NCBI RefSeq assembly: GCF_003664255.1
Contig: NZ_RCCV01000001.1
Location: 2,046,001 to 2,110,000, forward strand
Origin: Micromonospora sp. M71_S20
Lineage (GTDB): Bacteria; Actinomycetota; Actinomycetes; Mycobacteriales; Micromonosporaceae
Length of the DNA stretch: 64,000 nt
Direction: 5' to 3'
The position numbers and the translations under genes are program-made. This document shows, piece after piece, positions 15,967-26,160 of this stretch. Positions within the stretch are counted from its first letter, which is position 1. Each line of letters starts with the position of its first letter. A model generated the notes under the pieces. The model saw only the letters and a list, made by a program, of their open reading frames with translations. It had not been told where the DNA came from and made no database searches.

Positions 15967-17262
15967 TCAGCGCCAGCCCACGTCGATCCGGTCGCCGCGC
16001 TCGTCGAAGAAGTGCAGCGCGTCCATGCGTACGGAGACGGCCAGGGGGTGACCGGCGGCGATCCCCGGGTACGGCGCGAGCCGGACCGCGAGCTCGGCGG
16101 GGCGCCGGTGGTGCCGGCCCGGGTCGTTGAGCACGCTGGTGCGGGTGGCGGCGACCGGGGCGGCCTCCTCCTCGGCGGCGCGCCCGGTGAGCCGCTGCAT
16201 CACCTGCCCGAAGCGGCGCAGCCCGCGCTGGGCGGTGGGCGCCTCGGCCCGGGTGCCCATCTCGTCCACCACGATCGCGGTGGCCCCGATGTCGAGGAAG
16301 GCGAGCGACTCGTGCCCGTGGTGCTCCAGGTAGCGGATGCGGCCGTGCAGCACGGCGCCCTGGGTGTCCGGCGCGACCGGGGTCAGCGCCTCGGCCCGCA
16401 TCCCGACCACGATCCGCTCACCGTGGTAGTGCGCGACCGCCCGGCTGCGGATGTCGTCCCACGGCAGGTGCAGCGCCTGGTCGCCGAGGGTGAGGGTGAC
16501 GTAGCGGTCGAGGTGGACGTAGACCGAGGCCTCCAGCAGGTTCATCCGCGGGCTGCCGAGGAACGCGGCCACGTAGAGGGTGGCCGGGCGGCCGTACACC
16601 TGGGTGGGGGTGCCGACGTCCTGGAGCACGCCCTTGCGCATGATAGCGACCCGGTCGGCCATGGTCAGCGCCTCGGCCTGGTCGTGGGTGACGTAGATGG
16701 TGGTGACGCCCAGCTCCCGGGTCAGGCCGGAGATCTCCGCGCGCAGCTCGGCCCGAAGTCCGCTGTCGAGGTTCGACAGCGGCTCGTCCATCAGGAACAG
16801 GCCCGGGCGGCGCACGATCGCCCGGCCCATCGCGACCCGCTGGCGCTGCCCGCCGGAGAGCTGGCTGGGCTTGCGGCCGAGCACGTCGCCGATGCCGAGC
16901 GCGCTGGCCACGTCGGTGACCCGCTCGCCACGCGGCTCGGGCTCCAACCCGGCCAGCTTGAGCGGGAAGGCGATGTTGTCGCCGACGGTCATGTGCGGGT
17001 AGAGCGCGAAGTCCTGGAAGACCATGGCGATCTTCCGGTCGCGAGGCGGCAGGTCGTTGGCCAGCTCGCCGTCGAGCATCACCGCGCCCGACGTCGGGTC
17101 CTCCAGCCCCGCCACCATCCGCAGCACCGTGGACTTCCCACAGCCCGACGGGCCGAGCAGCACCATGAACTCGCCGTCGTCGACGTCGAGATTGACGCTG
17201 TCGACGGCGAGGGTGCCGTCCCTGAACACCTTCGTGACGTCCTTGAGCGCGACGGTTGTCAC
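15967..17262 (-). CDS. Sugar ABC transporter ATP-binding protein (MsmK/UgpC type)
   Basis: A 431-aa ATPase of the MalK/MsmK class. Walker A is GPSGCGKST (37-45), then the Q-loop (VFQDF), signature LSGGQ (135-139), Walker B FLMDE (156-160) and the H-loop VTHDQ. From about residue 240 a TOBE/MalK regulatory domain follows, with an unusual insert at about 330-385. That insert is rich in Ala, Glu and Arg and includes QRLTGRAAEEEAAPVA. No permease or binding protein is adjacent, as is typical for the shared ATPase that energises several sugar importers in actinobacteria. GGGGAGGGCAC precedes the GTG. It may serve uptake of the disaccharides used by the neighbouring GH65 operon; that is inference. 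Confidence 0.9.
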   Translation of the reverse strand: MTTVALKDVTKVFRDGTLAVDSVNLDVDDGEFMVLLGPSGCGKSTVLRMVAGLEDPTSGAVMLDGELANDLPPRDRKIAMVFQDFALYPHMTVGDNIAFPLKLAGLEPEPRGERVTDVASALGIGDVLGRKPSQLSGGQRQRVAMGRAIVRRPGLFLMDEPLSNLDSGLRAELRAEISGLTRELGVTTIYVTHDQAEALTMADRVAIMRKGVLQDVGTPTQVYGRPATLYVAAFLGSPRMNLLEASVYVHLDRYVTLTLGDQALHLPWDDIRSRAVAHYHGERIVVGMRAEALTPVAPDTQGAVLHGRIRYLEHHGHESLAFLDIGATAIVVDEMGTRAEAPTAQRGLRRFGQVMQRLTGRAAEEEAAPVAATRTSVLNDPGRHHRRPAELAVRLAPYPGIAAGHPLAVSVRMDALHFFDERGDRIDVGWR

Positions 17263-17397
17263 CGTGCCCTCCCCCCAGCTCGTCGGCCGAACCCCGAATG
17301 ACTGTGACGAGGATCATGCGGTTCGCACATCGGGTAAACGTGCCATGTTCGGCTTGTGACGGCCCTGTGACGCCCACCCGGCGGGACGAGTCCACCG

Positions 17398-19659
17398 TCA
17401 GCGGGGTCCGCCTCCCGTCGGCGACGCCGGGGCCAGCGCGCCGGCTCCCCGCGCCGACCGGCCGTGCGTGGCCGGCTCGCCGAGGAAGACCCGACGGACC
17501 ACCCGCTCGGCGGCGTGGCCGTCGTCGAGCGCGCAGAACCGGGCCCGGAACCGCTGCCGGGCCGCGCGCGCCGCCGCCGAGTCGACCCCGCCGGCGCGGA
17601 ACAGGTCGAGCAGGTCGGCGAAGCTGGTGGCCACCGCGCCCGGCGGCTCCGCGGTCACGTCGAAGTAGACGCCCCGGGCCAGCCGGTACGCCTCCCAGTC
17701 GGGGGCGTAGAGGACGATCGGCCGGTCGAGCACGGCGTAGTCGAACATCGCCGAGGAGTAGTCCGTGATGAGCACGTCCGCGACGAGGTAGAGGTCCTCC
17801 ACGTGCGGATGGCCGCTCACGTCGCGTACCCGGTCCCGCTCGGCGGGGCGCCGGGCGCGTCGGTCCCGGTCGTGGAAGTAGTGGCTGCGGATCAACAGCC
17901 GGCCGGCCGGGCCGAGCACGTCGAGCAGCCGCTCCGGGTCGAACGGCGGCCGGTAGCCGGGCAGGTGTTCCCGGTGCGTCGGGGCGTACAGGACGACCTG
18001 TTCGCCGGGCCCGAGGCCGAACCCGGCACGCAGCCGGAGCACCTCCTCGGTGGTCGCGGTGACCAGCCGGTCGTTGCGCGGGTAGCCGACCTCCAACGTG
18101 GTGTACGCGGCCGGGTACGCCCGCTCCCACATCTGGCTGGAGAAGCTGTTCGCGCTGACGCTGTAGTCCCAGCGGTCCACCCGGCGCAGCAGCCCGGCGA
18201 AGTCCATCCCGACCGCGCCGACCGGGTACCGCTGCTGGTCGAGCCCCATCACCTTCACCGGCGTGCCGTGGTGGGTCTGCACGTGCACCGTGCCCGGCCG
18301 CTTGCGGACGAAGTCCGGAAAGTTGACGTTGTTGACCAGCCAGCGCGCCCGGGCCAGCGCCCGGTAGTACGCGGGCGTCCCGGCGACCACGTACGCGACG
18401 CCCTCGGGCACGGTGTGCACGCGGTCGCGCCGGACGATCCACACGCCGCGGATCTCCGGCGCCAGCCGCCGGGCCGCCTCGAAGACGGCCGCCGGGTTGT
18501 CCGAGCACCCGCGGTACCAGTAGGCCGCGTAGACGGCCAGCGTCGGGTCGACCGGCCGGCGCAGCTCGGCCCGGTAGTACTCCCGCAGCAGGGCGTCCCG
18601 GGCCAGCCGCGCCGCGTACCGGGCCGGGGGCGCGACCCGCCGCTTCGCGCTCCGCGCGGTACGCCGGGCGATGTCCCGCGCGCGGTAGGCGGTGCGCAGC
18701 GCGCTGAAGGTACGCCAGCGGCCCACGGCCACCAGCCGGTGCTTGAGCCCCTCCGCGCCGGCCGGCGCCGGATAGCCACCGGGGGGCAGCCAGCGCGCGT
18801 GGTCGGCGGTGATCTGGGCGAAGAAGGCCGGCCGCAGCGCGGGGTCGATCCGTTCCCCGTTGCCGAGCACGCTCAGGTAGTGCCAGACCATCCGCTCGAA
18901 CAGCGCGGGGCGCAGGTCGTCGACCGCCGGCCCCCAGGCGTCCATCAGCCGGAACACCCGGTGCCACTGGTCGAAGACCTCGAAGTGCCGCTCGCCCCTG
19001 GTCCGGGTGATCGCCCCGGTGCGGCGCTGCCGGTAGTTGACGCAGACCCGGTCCAGCACGCCGATCCGCTCGGCGGCCATCAGCACGGGGTAGCTGAACG
19101 AGACGTCCTCGTACCAGCCGGGGGCGAAGCGCAGTCCCTCGTCGAGCAGGAACCGCCGGCGGACCAGCCGGTTCCAGGCGGTGTGCAGCAGCCGCAGCGT
19201 CTCGGGCCGCTCCCGCAGCCGGAAGGTCTCCTCGCCGGGCGGCTCCGGGAACACCTCCGCCATCGCGCTGCGGCTGGTGGTGTCGTTCCAGTGCGTCCGG
19301 ACGTGGTCGACCAGGAGCACGTCGGGGCGGGTGGCGCGGAGGCGCCCGACCACCTCCGTGAGGCACTCGGGGGCGAGCCAGTCGTCGCCGTCGACGAACC
19401 AGACGTACTCCCCGGCGGCCCGGTCCAGCCCGATGTTGCGGGCCGGACCGAGCCCGACGTTCTCCGTCAGCCGGACGGCGTGCATCCGCGGGTCGCGGGC
19501 CGCGTACTCGGTGAGGATCTCGCCGCTGTCGTCCGGCGAGCAGTCGTCGACGCCGATCACCTCGATGTCGGCGACGGGCTGCCCGAGGATGGAGTCCAGG
19601 CATTCGCGCAGGTAGCCCTGCACCCGGTAGGCCGGCACGACGAAGCTGATCAGTGTCAT
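17398..19659 (-). CDS. Bifunctional GT2 glycosyltransferase / CDP-glycerol glycerophosphotransferase
   Basis: A 753-aa fusion. Residues 1 to about 235 form a GT-A family 2 glycosyltransferase (FVVPAYRV, DDCSPDDSG at 38-46, DGDD at 90-93). A basic, amphipathic linker at about 320-370 (rich in Ala/Arg) is probably membrane-associated. Residues from about 375 to 725 form a TagB/TagF-type CDP-glycerol:poly(glycerophosphate) transferase, with QTHHGTPVKVMG and ITDYSSAMFDYAVL motifs. Such fusions elongate or decorate wall teichoic-acid-like polymers. It is the last gene of a four-gene operon with TagGH-like exporters, and its ATG follows the previous stop by 15 bp with GGAGGGG as RBS. Confidence 0.92.
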   Translation of the reverse strand: MTLISFVVPAYRVQGYLRECLDSILGQPVADIEVIGVDDCSPDDSGEILTEYAARDPRMHAVRLTENVGLGPARNIGLDRAAGEYVWFVDGDDWLAPECLTEVVGRLRATRPDVLLVDHVRTHWNDTTSRSAMAEVFPEPPGEETFRLRERPETLRLLHTAWNRLVRRRFLLDEGLRFAPGWYEDVSFSYPVLMAAERIGVLDRVCVNYRQRRTGAITRTRGERHFEVFDQWHRVFRLMDAWGPAVDDLRPALFERMVWHYLSVLGNGERIDPALRPAFFAQITADHARWLPPGGYPAPAGAEGLKHRLVAVGRWRTFSALRTAYRARDIARRTARSAKRRVAPPARYAARLARDALLREYYRAELRRPVDPTLAVYAAYWYRGCSDNPAAVFEAARRLAPEIRGVWIVRRDRVHTVPEGVAYVVAGTPAYYRALARARWLVNNVNFPDFVRKRPGTVHVQTHHGTPVKVMGLDQQRYPVGAVGMDFAGLLRRVDRWDYSVSANSFSSQMWERAYPAAYTTLEVGYPRNDRLVTATTEEVLRLRAGFGLGPGEQVVLYAPTHREHLPGYRPPFDPERLLDVLGPAGRLLIRSHYFHDRDRRARRPAERDRVRDVSGHPHVEDLYLVADVLITDYSSAMFDYAVLDRPIVLYAPDWEAYRLARGVYFDVTAEPPGAVATSFADLLDLFRAGGVDSAAARAARQRFRARFCALDDGHAAERVVRRVFLGEPATHGRSARGAGALAPASPTGGGPR

Positions 19660-19674
19660 CGGCCGGCCCCTCCG

Positions 19675-21648
19675 TCAGCCCGGCGAGCGACCTCCCGCGC
19701 CGACCAGGCCCACCGACGCCCGCGCGGCGCGGGCGGGCAGGACGACCCAGGCGAGGGCGACACTCCCCACGAAAACCACGAGAAGGTACGTACCGAGTGT
19801 AGCCATCCCGATACCCGCAAAACCGACTATCGCCGCCAGGGCCAGCAGCACCGACCGGCCCTCCCAGCCCAGCGTGCCGCCGTGCAGCGGCGGGGCGGAC
19901 TGCCGCTTCTCCAGCCGCGCGGTCAGGTCGTAGTGGTGCAGGGTCAGCACGAAGACGTACCCGAAGATCAGCCACGGCGGCACGTCGCCGACCACCCCCA
20001 CCGCGATGGCGAAGAGGTACTCCCCCGCCCGCAGCGCGGCCGGCACCAGCCAGTCCAGCGGCCCGGCGTGCGCCGCGCCGGCGCCCAGCCCGGCGGCCAG
20101 CAGCACCAGCAGCGCGACCGGCACCGCCCAGCGCAGGCCCTCCGCCCCGTCGCGGGTCAGCAGCGCCGCCACCAGCAGCGCCGCCGGGCCCAACGCCGCG
20201 ACGACCGCCAGCGTCAGCGGCCCCACCGGCCGGAGCGCCGGCAGGAGCCGGGCCAGCGGCCCGTCGTCGCGGTGCAGGGTGGCGTCGACCGTGTCCAGCA
20301 CCGGCACCCGCATCCAGCGGGCCCGCAGCGTGCGCAGCGCCCCGGTGTACGCGAAGGCCAGCACCCCCCAGGCCAGCACCGCATACAGGCTGACCAGCGG
20401 GCCGAACAGCGCCACGGTGATCGCGATCAGCGCCCACCGCTCCCCGATCGGGAAGACCACCGTGCGCTTCAGCCAGTACGACACCGAACCCGTGTCGGCC
20501 TGCACCCGGTTGGAGGCGGCGTTCAGCTTGTCGCCGATGCCGCCGCCGGCGGTGCCGACCGCCTTCGGCCGGCGGGCCGCCTCGTCGTGCAGCACGCCGT
20601 ACCAGGTGTCCGTCATGTGCCGGACGGTCTGCAGGGTGATCGCGGCGATCGCCAGCGCCCAGCCGTACCGGAAACCGGCCTGGGTGGCCCCGTAGCCGAG
20701 GCCGGCGTAGACCACGTACTCCTTCGCCCGGTCGGCCATCGTGTCCAGCCAGCCGCCCCAGGCGCTGAAGTGCCGGGTGTAGCGGGCGACCTGTCCGTCC
20801 ACGCAGTCCAGCACGAAGCCGAGGTAGAGCAGCACCGCCCCGGCGACCAGCGCCAGCCGGCCGCCCGTGCCGAAGAGCACGGCGGCGGCCACCGCGAAGG
20901 CCACCGAGATCATCGTGACGGCGGTCGGGCCGAGCCCGAGCTTCGCCGACGCCTTCGTCACGTACGGCGACCAGGTGCTGACGAAGAAGGTGGTGAAGAA
21001 GTCGTCCCGCTCCTTCACCGAGAGCTTCAGCTCGGCCCGGTCCTCGTCGACGGCGGCCACGGCCGCCTCCGCGGCGGCCAGCCCCGCCGGGTCGCCCACC
21101 CGGTGCGCCACGAGCAGGCGTACGCGCTGGGCGAAGGTCAGCACGCCGCGCCCGGCGAGGCCCGCGAAGAGCCGGTCCACGGCGGGCCCGGTGACCGGCG
21201 GCGCGGCGGCGGCCGCGCGGGCGGCGGCGGCGAGCGACGGCAGGTCGTCGACGCCGACCCGCAGCGCGCCGCCGAACACGCCGGTGGCCCCGCCGTCCAG
21301 CGCCTCCGGCGGTCCGGCCCCGACCACCTGGCCGCGCTCCTCGCGCACGGCCGTGTGGCCGTCGCCGGGCGGGTCGGTGAGCACCAGGGCGACCGTCGGC
21401 CCGACTGGGCTGGTGGCCAGGTGCCGCAGTACGGCGGTGTGCGCGACCAGGTCGGCGCCGGTGACGAGCACCGGGTGCGTGGCCGCGTCGACGAGGGCGG
21501 CCAGCTCGTCCAGGCCGGCGGCGTGGCGCACCTCGTCCGCCCCGGCGCGACGGAGCTGGTCGGCCAGCCGGTCGGCCAGGCGTTCGCCCGAGCGGGTCGG
21601 CAGGCTCGCGGCCGGGGCGTCGGCGGCGAGCACGATCGCGAGCGTCAC
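19675..21648 (-). CDS. CDP-alcohol phosphatidyltransferase with degenerate nucleotidyltransferase-like N-terminus and DUF5941
   Basis: A 657-aa multi-domain protein. Residues 1-150 resemble a nucleotidyltransferase Rossmann fold (MTLAIVLAAD...) but lack the GGxGTR nucleotide-binding loop. Residues 225 to about 450 are a CDP-alcohol phosphotransferase with a complete D-x2-DG-x2-AR-x8-G-x3-D-x3-D motif running from D281 to D306. The remaining C-terminal part has many transmembrane helices (DUF5941-like). It should transfer a phospho-alcohol from a CDP donor at the membrane. Within this operon it may make a lipid acceptor or a polyol-phosphate unit for the wall polymer. The GTG start overlaps the TagH-like stop codon by 4 bp (GTGA). 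Confidence 0.85.
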   Translation of the reverse strand: MTLAIVLAADAPAASLPTRSGERLADRLADQLRRAGADEVRHAAGLDELAALVDAATHPVLVTGADLVAHTAVLRHLATSPVGPTVALVLTDPPGDGHTAVREERGQVVGAGPPEALDGGATGVFGGALRVGVDDLPSLAAAARAAAAAPPVTGPAVDRLFAGLAGRGVLTFAQRVRLLVAHRVGDPAGLAAAEAAVAAVDEDRAELKLSVKERDDFFTTFFVSTWSPYVTKASAKLGLGPTAVTMISVAFAVAAAVLFGTGGRLALVAGAVLLYLGFVLDCVDGQVARYTRHFSAWGGWLDTMADRAKEYVVYAGLGYGATQAGFRYGWALAIAAITLQTVRHMTDTWYGVLHDEAARRPKAVGTAGGGIGDKLNAASNRVQADTGSVSYWLKRTVVFPIGERWALIAITVALFGPLVSLYAVLAWGVLAFAYTGALRTLRARWMRVPVLDTVDATLHRDDGPLARLLPALRPVGPLTLAVVAALGPAALLVAALLTRDGAEGLRWAVPVALLVLLAAGLGAGAAHAGPLDWLVPAALRAGEYLFAIAVGVVGDVPPWLIFGYVFVLTLHHYDLTARLEKRQSAPPLHGGTLGWEGRSVLLALAAIVGFAGIGMATLGTYLLVVFVGSVALAWVVLPARAARASVGLVGAGGRSPG

Positions 21649-22394
21649 CGCGGAACCGCGACGTGGTACGCGTGCAGCGCCTCGGCGATCGTGCCGTCGA
21701 CGCCCACCCGGCCCCCGTCGAGGTACAACCCCCGACGGCAGAACCGGGTCAGGTCCTTTTCGTTGTGTGACACCAGCACCAGAGTGCGCCCCTCCCCGAG
21801 CAGACGGTCGATCGTCGCATAACACTTCTTGCGGAACTCCTCGTCCCCGACCGCGGTCACCTCGTCCATGAGCAGGATCGGGTGCGGCAGGTGCGAGATG
21901 ATGGCGAAGCCGAGCCGGACCTTCATGCCGGACGAGTAGTGCCGCACCGACGTGTCGACGGCCCGCTCCACCTGCTCACCGGCGAACGAGACGATGTCGT
22001 CGAAGTGCCGCCGCAGGTAGTCCGACGACAGTCCGTGCAGGCCGCCGACCAGGTGGAGGTTCTCCCGCCCGGTCAGGTCGTTGGAGAACCCGGCGGAGAG
22101 TTCCAGCAGCGGCGCGACGTCCCCGCGCACCCGGATCCGGCCCTCGTCGGGGATGAGCACGCCGGCGATCAGCCGCAGCAGGGTGCTCTTGCCGGTGCCG
22201 TTGCGGCCGACCACGCCGACGGTGTCCCCGGCCCGGACCGAGAACGACACGTCCCGCAGCGGCCAGAACCGGCCGTCGTCGGTCGCGGCGCGCCGCCCCC
22301 GGTGGATGAACAGCTCCCGCAGCCGCAACTGCCGCCGCCGGTTGCGGACGAACCGGATGCCGAGCCCCTCCGCCTCGATGATCGGATCGGCCAT
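21645..22394 (-). CDS. ABC transporter ATP-binding protein, polysaccharide/teichoic acid export (TagH/Wzt-like)
   Basis: A 249-aa ATPase. Walker A is GRNGTGKST (63-71), followed by a Q-loop region, signature YSSGMKVRL and Walker B ILLMDE with switch His (VSHNEKD). The extended N-terminal strand region and GxGxGLT-like GFSNDLTGRENL segment are typical of TagH/Wzt/KpsT exporters. It has no C-terminal substrate-binding domain. It pairs with the permease ending 2 bp upstream and is translationally coupled to the next gene. Function: energises export of a lipid-linked wall polymer. Confidence 0.92.
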   Translation of the reverse strand: MADPIIEAEGLGIRFVRNRRRQLRLRELFIHRGRRAATDDGRFWPLRDVSFSVRAGDTVGVVGRNGTGKSTLLRLIAGVLIPDEGRIRVRGDVAPLLELSAGFSNDLTGRENLHLVGGLHGLSSDYLRRHFDDIVSFAGEQVERAVDTSVRHYSSGMKVRLGFAIISHLPHPILLMDEVTAVGDEEFRKKCYATIDRLLGEGRTLVLVSHNEKDLTRFCRRGLYLDGGRVGVDGTIAEALHAYHVAVPR

Positions 22395-22396
22395 CC

Positions 22397-23224
22397 CTAC
22401 AGTTCCTTGAGCACGGCGGGTTCGAGCCGGCGGAACGACCACCAGCCGGCGGCCAGCACCAGCAGGCTGACGCCGACGGCGGTGGCGAGCAGCCGGGCGT
22501 CCGGGAACTCGTCCGGGTACCAGACCGCGTGGTGCAGCTGGAAGATGCCGACCAGCGGGTTCAGCTCGTAGGCGACCTTCAGCCAGCCCGGCAGGTCGGC
22601 GTCCCGCACGAGGCTCAGCGGATAGATGATCGGGGTGGCGTAGAAGAGCACCCGGATGACCAGCCGCATGAAGCGCTCGACGTCGCGCATCAGCACGTTG
22701 GCCGCCGAGAGCAGCAGCGCCAGCCCGACCAGCAGGACGGCCTGCACCGCCACCGCGAGCGGCAGGGCCAGCAGCGACCAGCCCGGCTCGACCCGGCCGG
22801 ACGCGGCGTACCCGACGGCGACGGCGATCAGGATCGGCAGGCCGGCGGCGTACTCGGCGAAGCGGCCGGTGACCCGGCCGATCGGGAAGACCTGCCGGGG
22901 CAGGTTCATCGTCGTGATCAGCCGGGCCTGGCCGGTCAGCGCGTTGGTCGCCTCGCTCAGCGCCGAGCTGGTCCACATCCAGGCGAAGATCCCGGTGAGC
23001 AGGAACAGCGGGTACGAGTCGGCCGCGTCACCGAGGTGGCGGTTGGTGTCGCGGGAGTAGAGGACGCCGAAGACGAACCAGTAGATCGCCCCCATGCCGA
23101 GGGGCTCGATCAGCGACCAGAGGTACCCGAGCACGGACTGCTGGTACTTCACGGCGAGGTCGCGCCGGACGAGGATGCGCAGCGAGGTGCGGTGCGACCA
23201 CAACGCCGCGACGCCAGAGGTCAC
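22397..23224 (-). CDS. ABC-2 type permease, polysaccharide/teichoic acid export (TagG/Wzm-like)
   Basis: A 275-aa membrane protein with six transmembrane helices and the ABC-2 exporter profile. An N-terminal amphipathic helix (LRILVRRDLAVKYQQSVLGYLWSLIEPL) is followed by helices at about 38-60, 68-85, 113-135, 145-170, 178-205 and 235-255. YATPIIYP is the conserved loop before the last helices. It is the first gene of the wall-polymer operon. GGGAGGCG precedes the GTG at 23224. The following ATPase gene starts 2 bp after its stop. Confidence 0.92.
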   Translation of the reverse strand: MTSGVAALWSHRTSLRILVRRDLAVKYQQSVLGYLWSLIEPLGMGAIYWFVFGVLYSRDTNRHLGDAADSYPLFLLTGIFAWMWTSSALSEATNALTGQARLITTMNLPRQVFPIGRVTGRFAEYAAGLPILIAVAVGYAASGRVEPGWSLLALPLAVAVQAVLLVGLALLLSAANVLMRDVERFMRLVIRVLFYATPIIYPLSLVRDADLPGWLKVAYELNPLVGIFQLHHAVWYPDEFPDARLLATAVGVSLLVLAAGWWSFRRLEPAVLKEL

Positions 23225-23283
23225 CGCCGCCTCCCGCCTGACCGGACGGACGACAGGCTAGCAGTCGTGGAACGAACGCCCCC

Positions 23284-24654
<1,371 letters not shown>

Positions 24655-24966
24655 GGCTGCACTTCCTCGCCGTCGTACCTCGTGGGTCAGCGGCACGGTC
24701 GTGGCCGGCCCGGTCCGGGCGGCCGTCCGGCACCCGGGGGTGTGGGTGCCCGACCGGCGAGCCTACCCGCCCAGCTCAGCCCCTGCCGCCAGCCGCGACC
24801 GGTCGTCACACCCCCGGCGGCTCCGGAAGCGTCGCGGGGCCGGTTCCCGGGTAACCACCTACGGGTACGGGCGCCGCCGATCCTCCTCGCGACCGAGGGC
24901 GCGGTGGCCACCCCTTCCTACCGTTGAGGGCAGAGGCGGCGAACGCCGCAGAGTGGGAGTACGACG
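24655..24966. other. Divergent intergenic region between sdaA and the PspC gene
   Basis: No coding frame was accepted. On the plus strand TACCGT at 24919-24924 is a plausible -10 for the PspC gene. A pseudo-palindrome GGTTCCCGGGTAACC lies at 24842-24856, and a GGGTAC at 24863-24868 resembles a SigB-type -10 but is spaced 17 nt from the nearest GNNT. GAGGAAG near 24664 (minus strand) is the sdaA RBS. Confidence 0.4.
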
Positions 24967-25173
24967 ATGAGTCGCAAACTGGTCCGCCCCCGTCAGGGGC
25001 GCATGATCGCCGGTGTCTGCGCCGGCCTGGCCCAGCGTTTCGGCAGGTCGGCCGGCTTCATCCGGCTGCTGTTCCTGCTGTCGCTGCTGCTGCCCGGCAC
25101 CCAGGTGGTCGTCTACCTGGTCCTCTGGGTCCTGATGCCGAACGAGGACCGCTACGCCGCCGCCCGCTACTGA
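24967..25173 (+). CDS. PspC domain protein
   Basis: A 68-aa protein with the PspC fold: RKLVRPRQGRMIAGVCAGLAQRFG (residues 3-26), then one transmembrane helix (about 33-58, LLFLLSLLLPGTQVVVYLVLWVLMP). PspC family members sense or relay envelope stress. Solo small PspC proteins like this one are frequent in actinobacteria, often without PspA or PspB. GTGGGAGT upstream is the RBS. Confidence 0.9.
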   Translation: MSRKLVRPRQGRMIAGVCAGLAQRFGRSAGFIRLLFLLSLLLPGTQVVVYLVLWVLMPNEDRYAAARY

Positions 25174-25262
25174 GCCCACCCCGCCCCCGCCCGACGTGGG
25201 GGTGAGCACGAGGCGCCCGTCCCGTCGACCGGGGCGGGCGCCGTCGCGTCGTGGGTCCGCCG

Positions 25263-26027
25263 TCACGGGGCGGTGTACGTGACCGTCACCTTCTCGTAGC
25301 CGAGGGAGCGGAGCAGCCCCTCCAGCATCTTGCGGGTGTTCTCCTCGGCCCGCTGGGTCAGGCCGCTGTCGCGGGCGGCGGTGGTGATCCGTTCCTCCGC
25401 GAGCTGGTAGACCTGCTGCTGGCGGTTGGGGTCGCCCTTGACCAGCTCGCCGACCCGGTTGAGCAGCCCGCGCTCCTCGGCGAAGACGTAGCTCTTCTCC
25501 AGGTCGAGGTTGGTCTTGCCGAGCTGCGGCGCCGGCAGTCTGATCTCCACCGACTTGCCGTCGGCCGACTCGACCACCGCGCCCTCGGAGATCTTCGCGA
25601 AGTCGACGTACGCCTCGACGCTGCCCGCCCCGACGAAGAGGGTGCGCTGGCTGAGCAGCCAGTCGGGCACGTTGCGCCGGTCGTTCTGGAGATCGACGAC
25701 CACCTGGAAGTTGCCCTCGGCCGCGACGTAGCGGCTGAGGTCCTGGATCGACTTGAGCAGCGGCGGCTGGCTGCGGTCGGTCTGCTCCTTGGCGAACGGG
25801 TTGCGGAAGTCCGGCAGCAGGCCGGTGGCCTGCACGCCGAGCAGCACCACCACCGCCAGCGCCGCCGCGCCGAGCACCCAGAGCAGGCCGCGGACGGGCC
25901 CGCCCGCCGGCGGTGGCGCACCCGGCTCCGGCTCGGTTGTGACAGCCGACCGCTCCTTGAGCGCCTCGCCGGTCGGATAACCGGGGAACTCCCTCGTGGG
26001 CTCGTTGATGTCACCGTCGCGGGCCAT
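25263..26027 (-). CDS. DUF4230 membrane-anchored protein
   Basis: A 254-aa protein with a 45-residue cytoplasmic Pro-rich start, one transmembrane helix (about 50-70, LLWVLGAAALAVVVLLGVQ) and a DUF4230 extracytoplasmic domain (about 90-250). Typical family segments are LSRYVAAEGNFQVVVDLQ and AEERITTAARDSGL. The C-terminal half ends as a coiled helix and strand (RKMLEGLLRSLGYEKVTVTY). Function unknown. GTG at 26036 is an alternative start 9 bp upstream. ATG at 26027 is preferred because GTGAGG can then act as RBS. Confidence 0.8.
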   Translation of the reverse strand: MARDGDINEPTREFPGYPTGEALKERSAVTTEPEPGAPPPAGGPVRGLLWVLGAAALAVVVLLGVQATGLLPDFRNPFAKEQTDRSQPPLLKSIQDLSRYVAAEGNFQVVVDLQNDRRNVPDWLLSQRTLFVGAGSVEAYVDFAKISEGAVVESADGKSVEIRLPAPQLGKTNLDLEKSYVFAEERGLLNRVGELVKGDPNRQQQVYQLAEERITTAARDSGLTQRAEENTRKMLEGLLRSLGYEKVTVTYTAP

Positions 26028-26160
26028 GGCCCTCACCGTCCTCGTCAGACACGTCGTCTGGAGATGACGGTACGGCTCCGGTGCGACAGCCGCTCGTCGA
26101 AGGGCGCGCAGCCGCGCCGATCCGACGGAACCGCAGGTCAGGACGGCCGGCGGGTCGCGC

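Noticed and set aside
17303..17371. Three TGTGAC hexamers before the sugar ABC ATPase as a CRP-type site
   Set aside because: The copies are direct rather than inverted, so they do not form the TGTGA-N6-TCACA palindrome.
16418..20437. A 1339-codon minus-strand open frame
   Set aside because: It is a shifted frame of the ABC ATPase, GT2-CDP-glycerol and DUF5941 genes; the real frames carry the motifs.
17464..21822. A 1452-codon open frame on the plus strand
   Set aside because: It is antisense to the well-supported teichoic-acid-like genes and is Arg/Gly/Pro-rich noise, as expected from GC-rich codon bias on the opposite strand.
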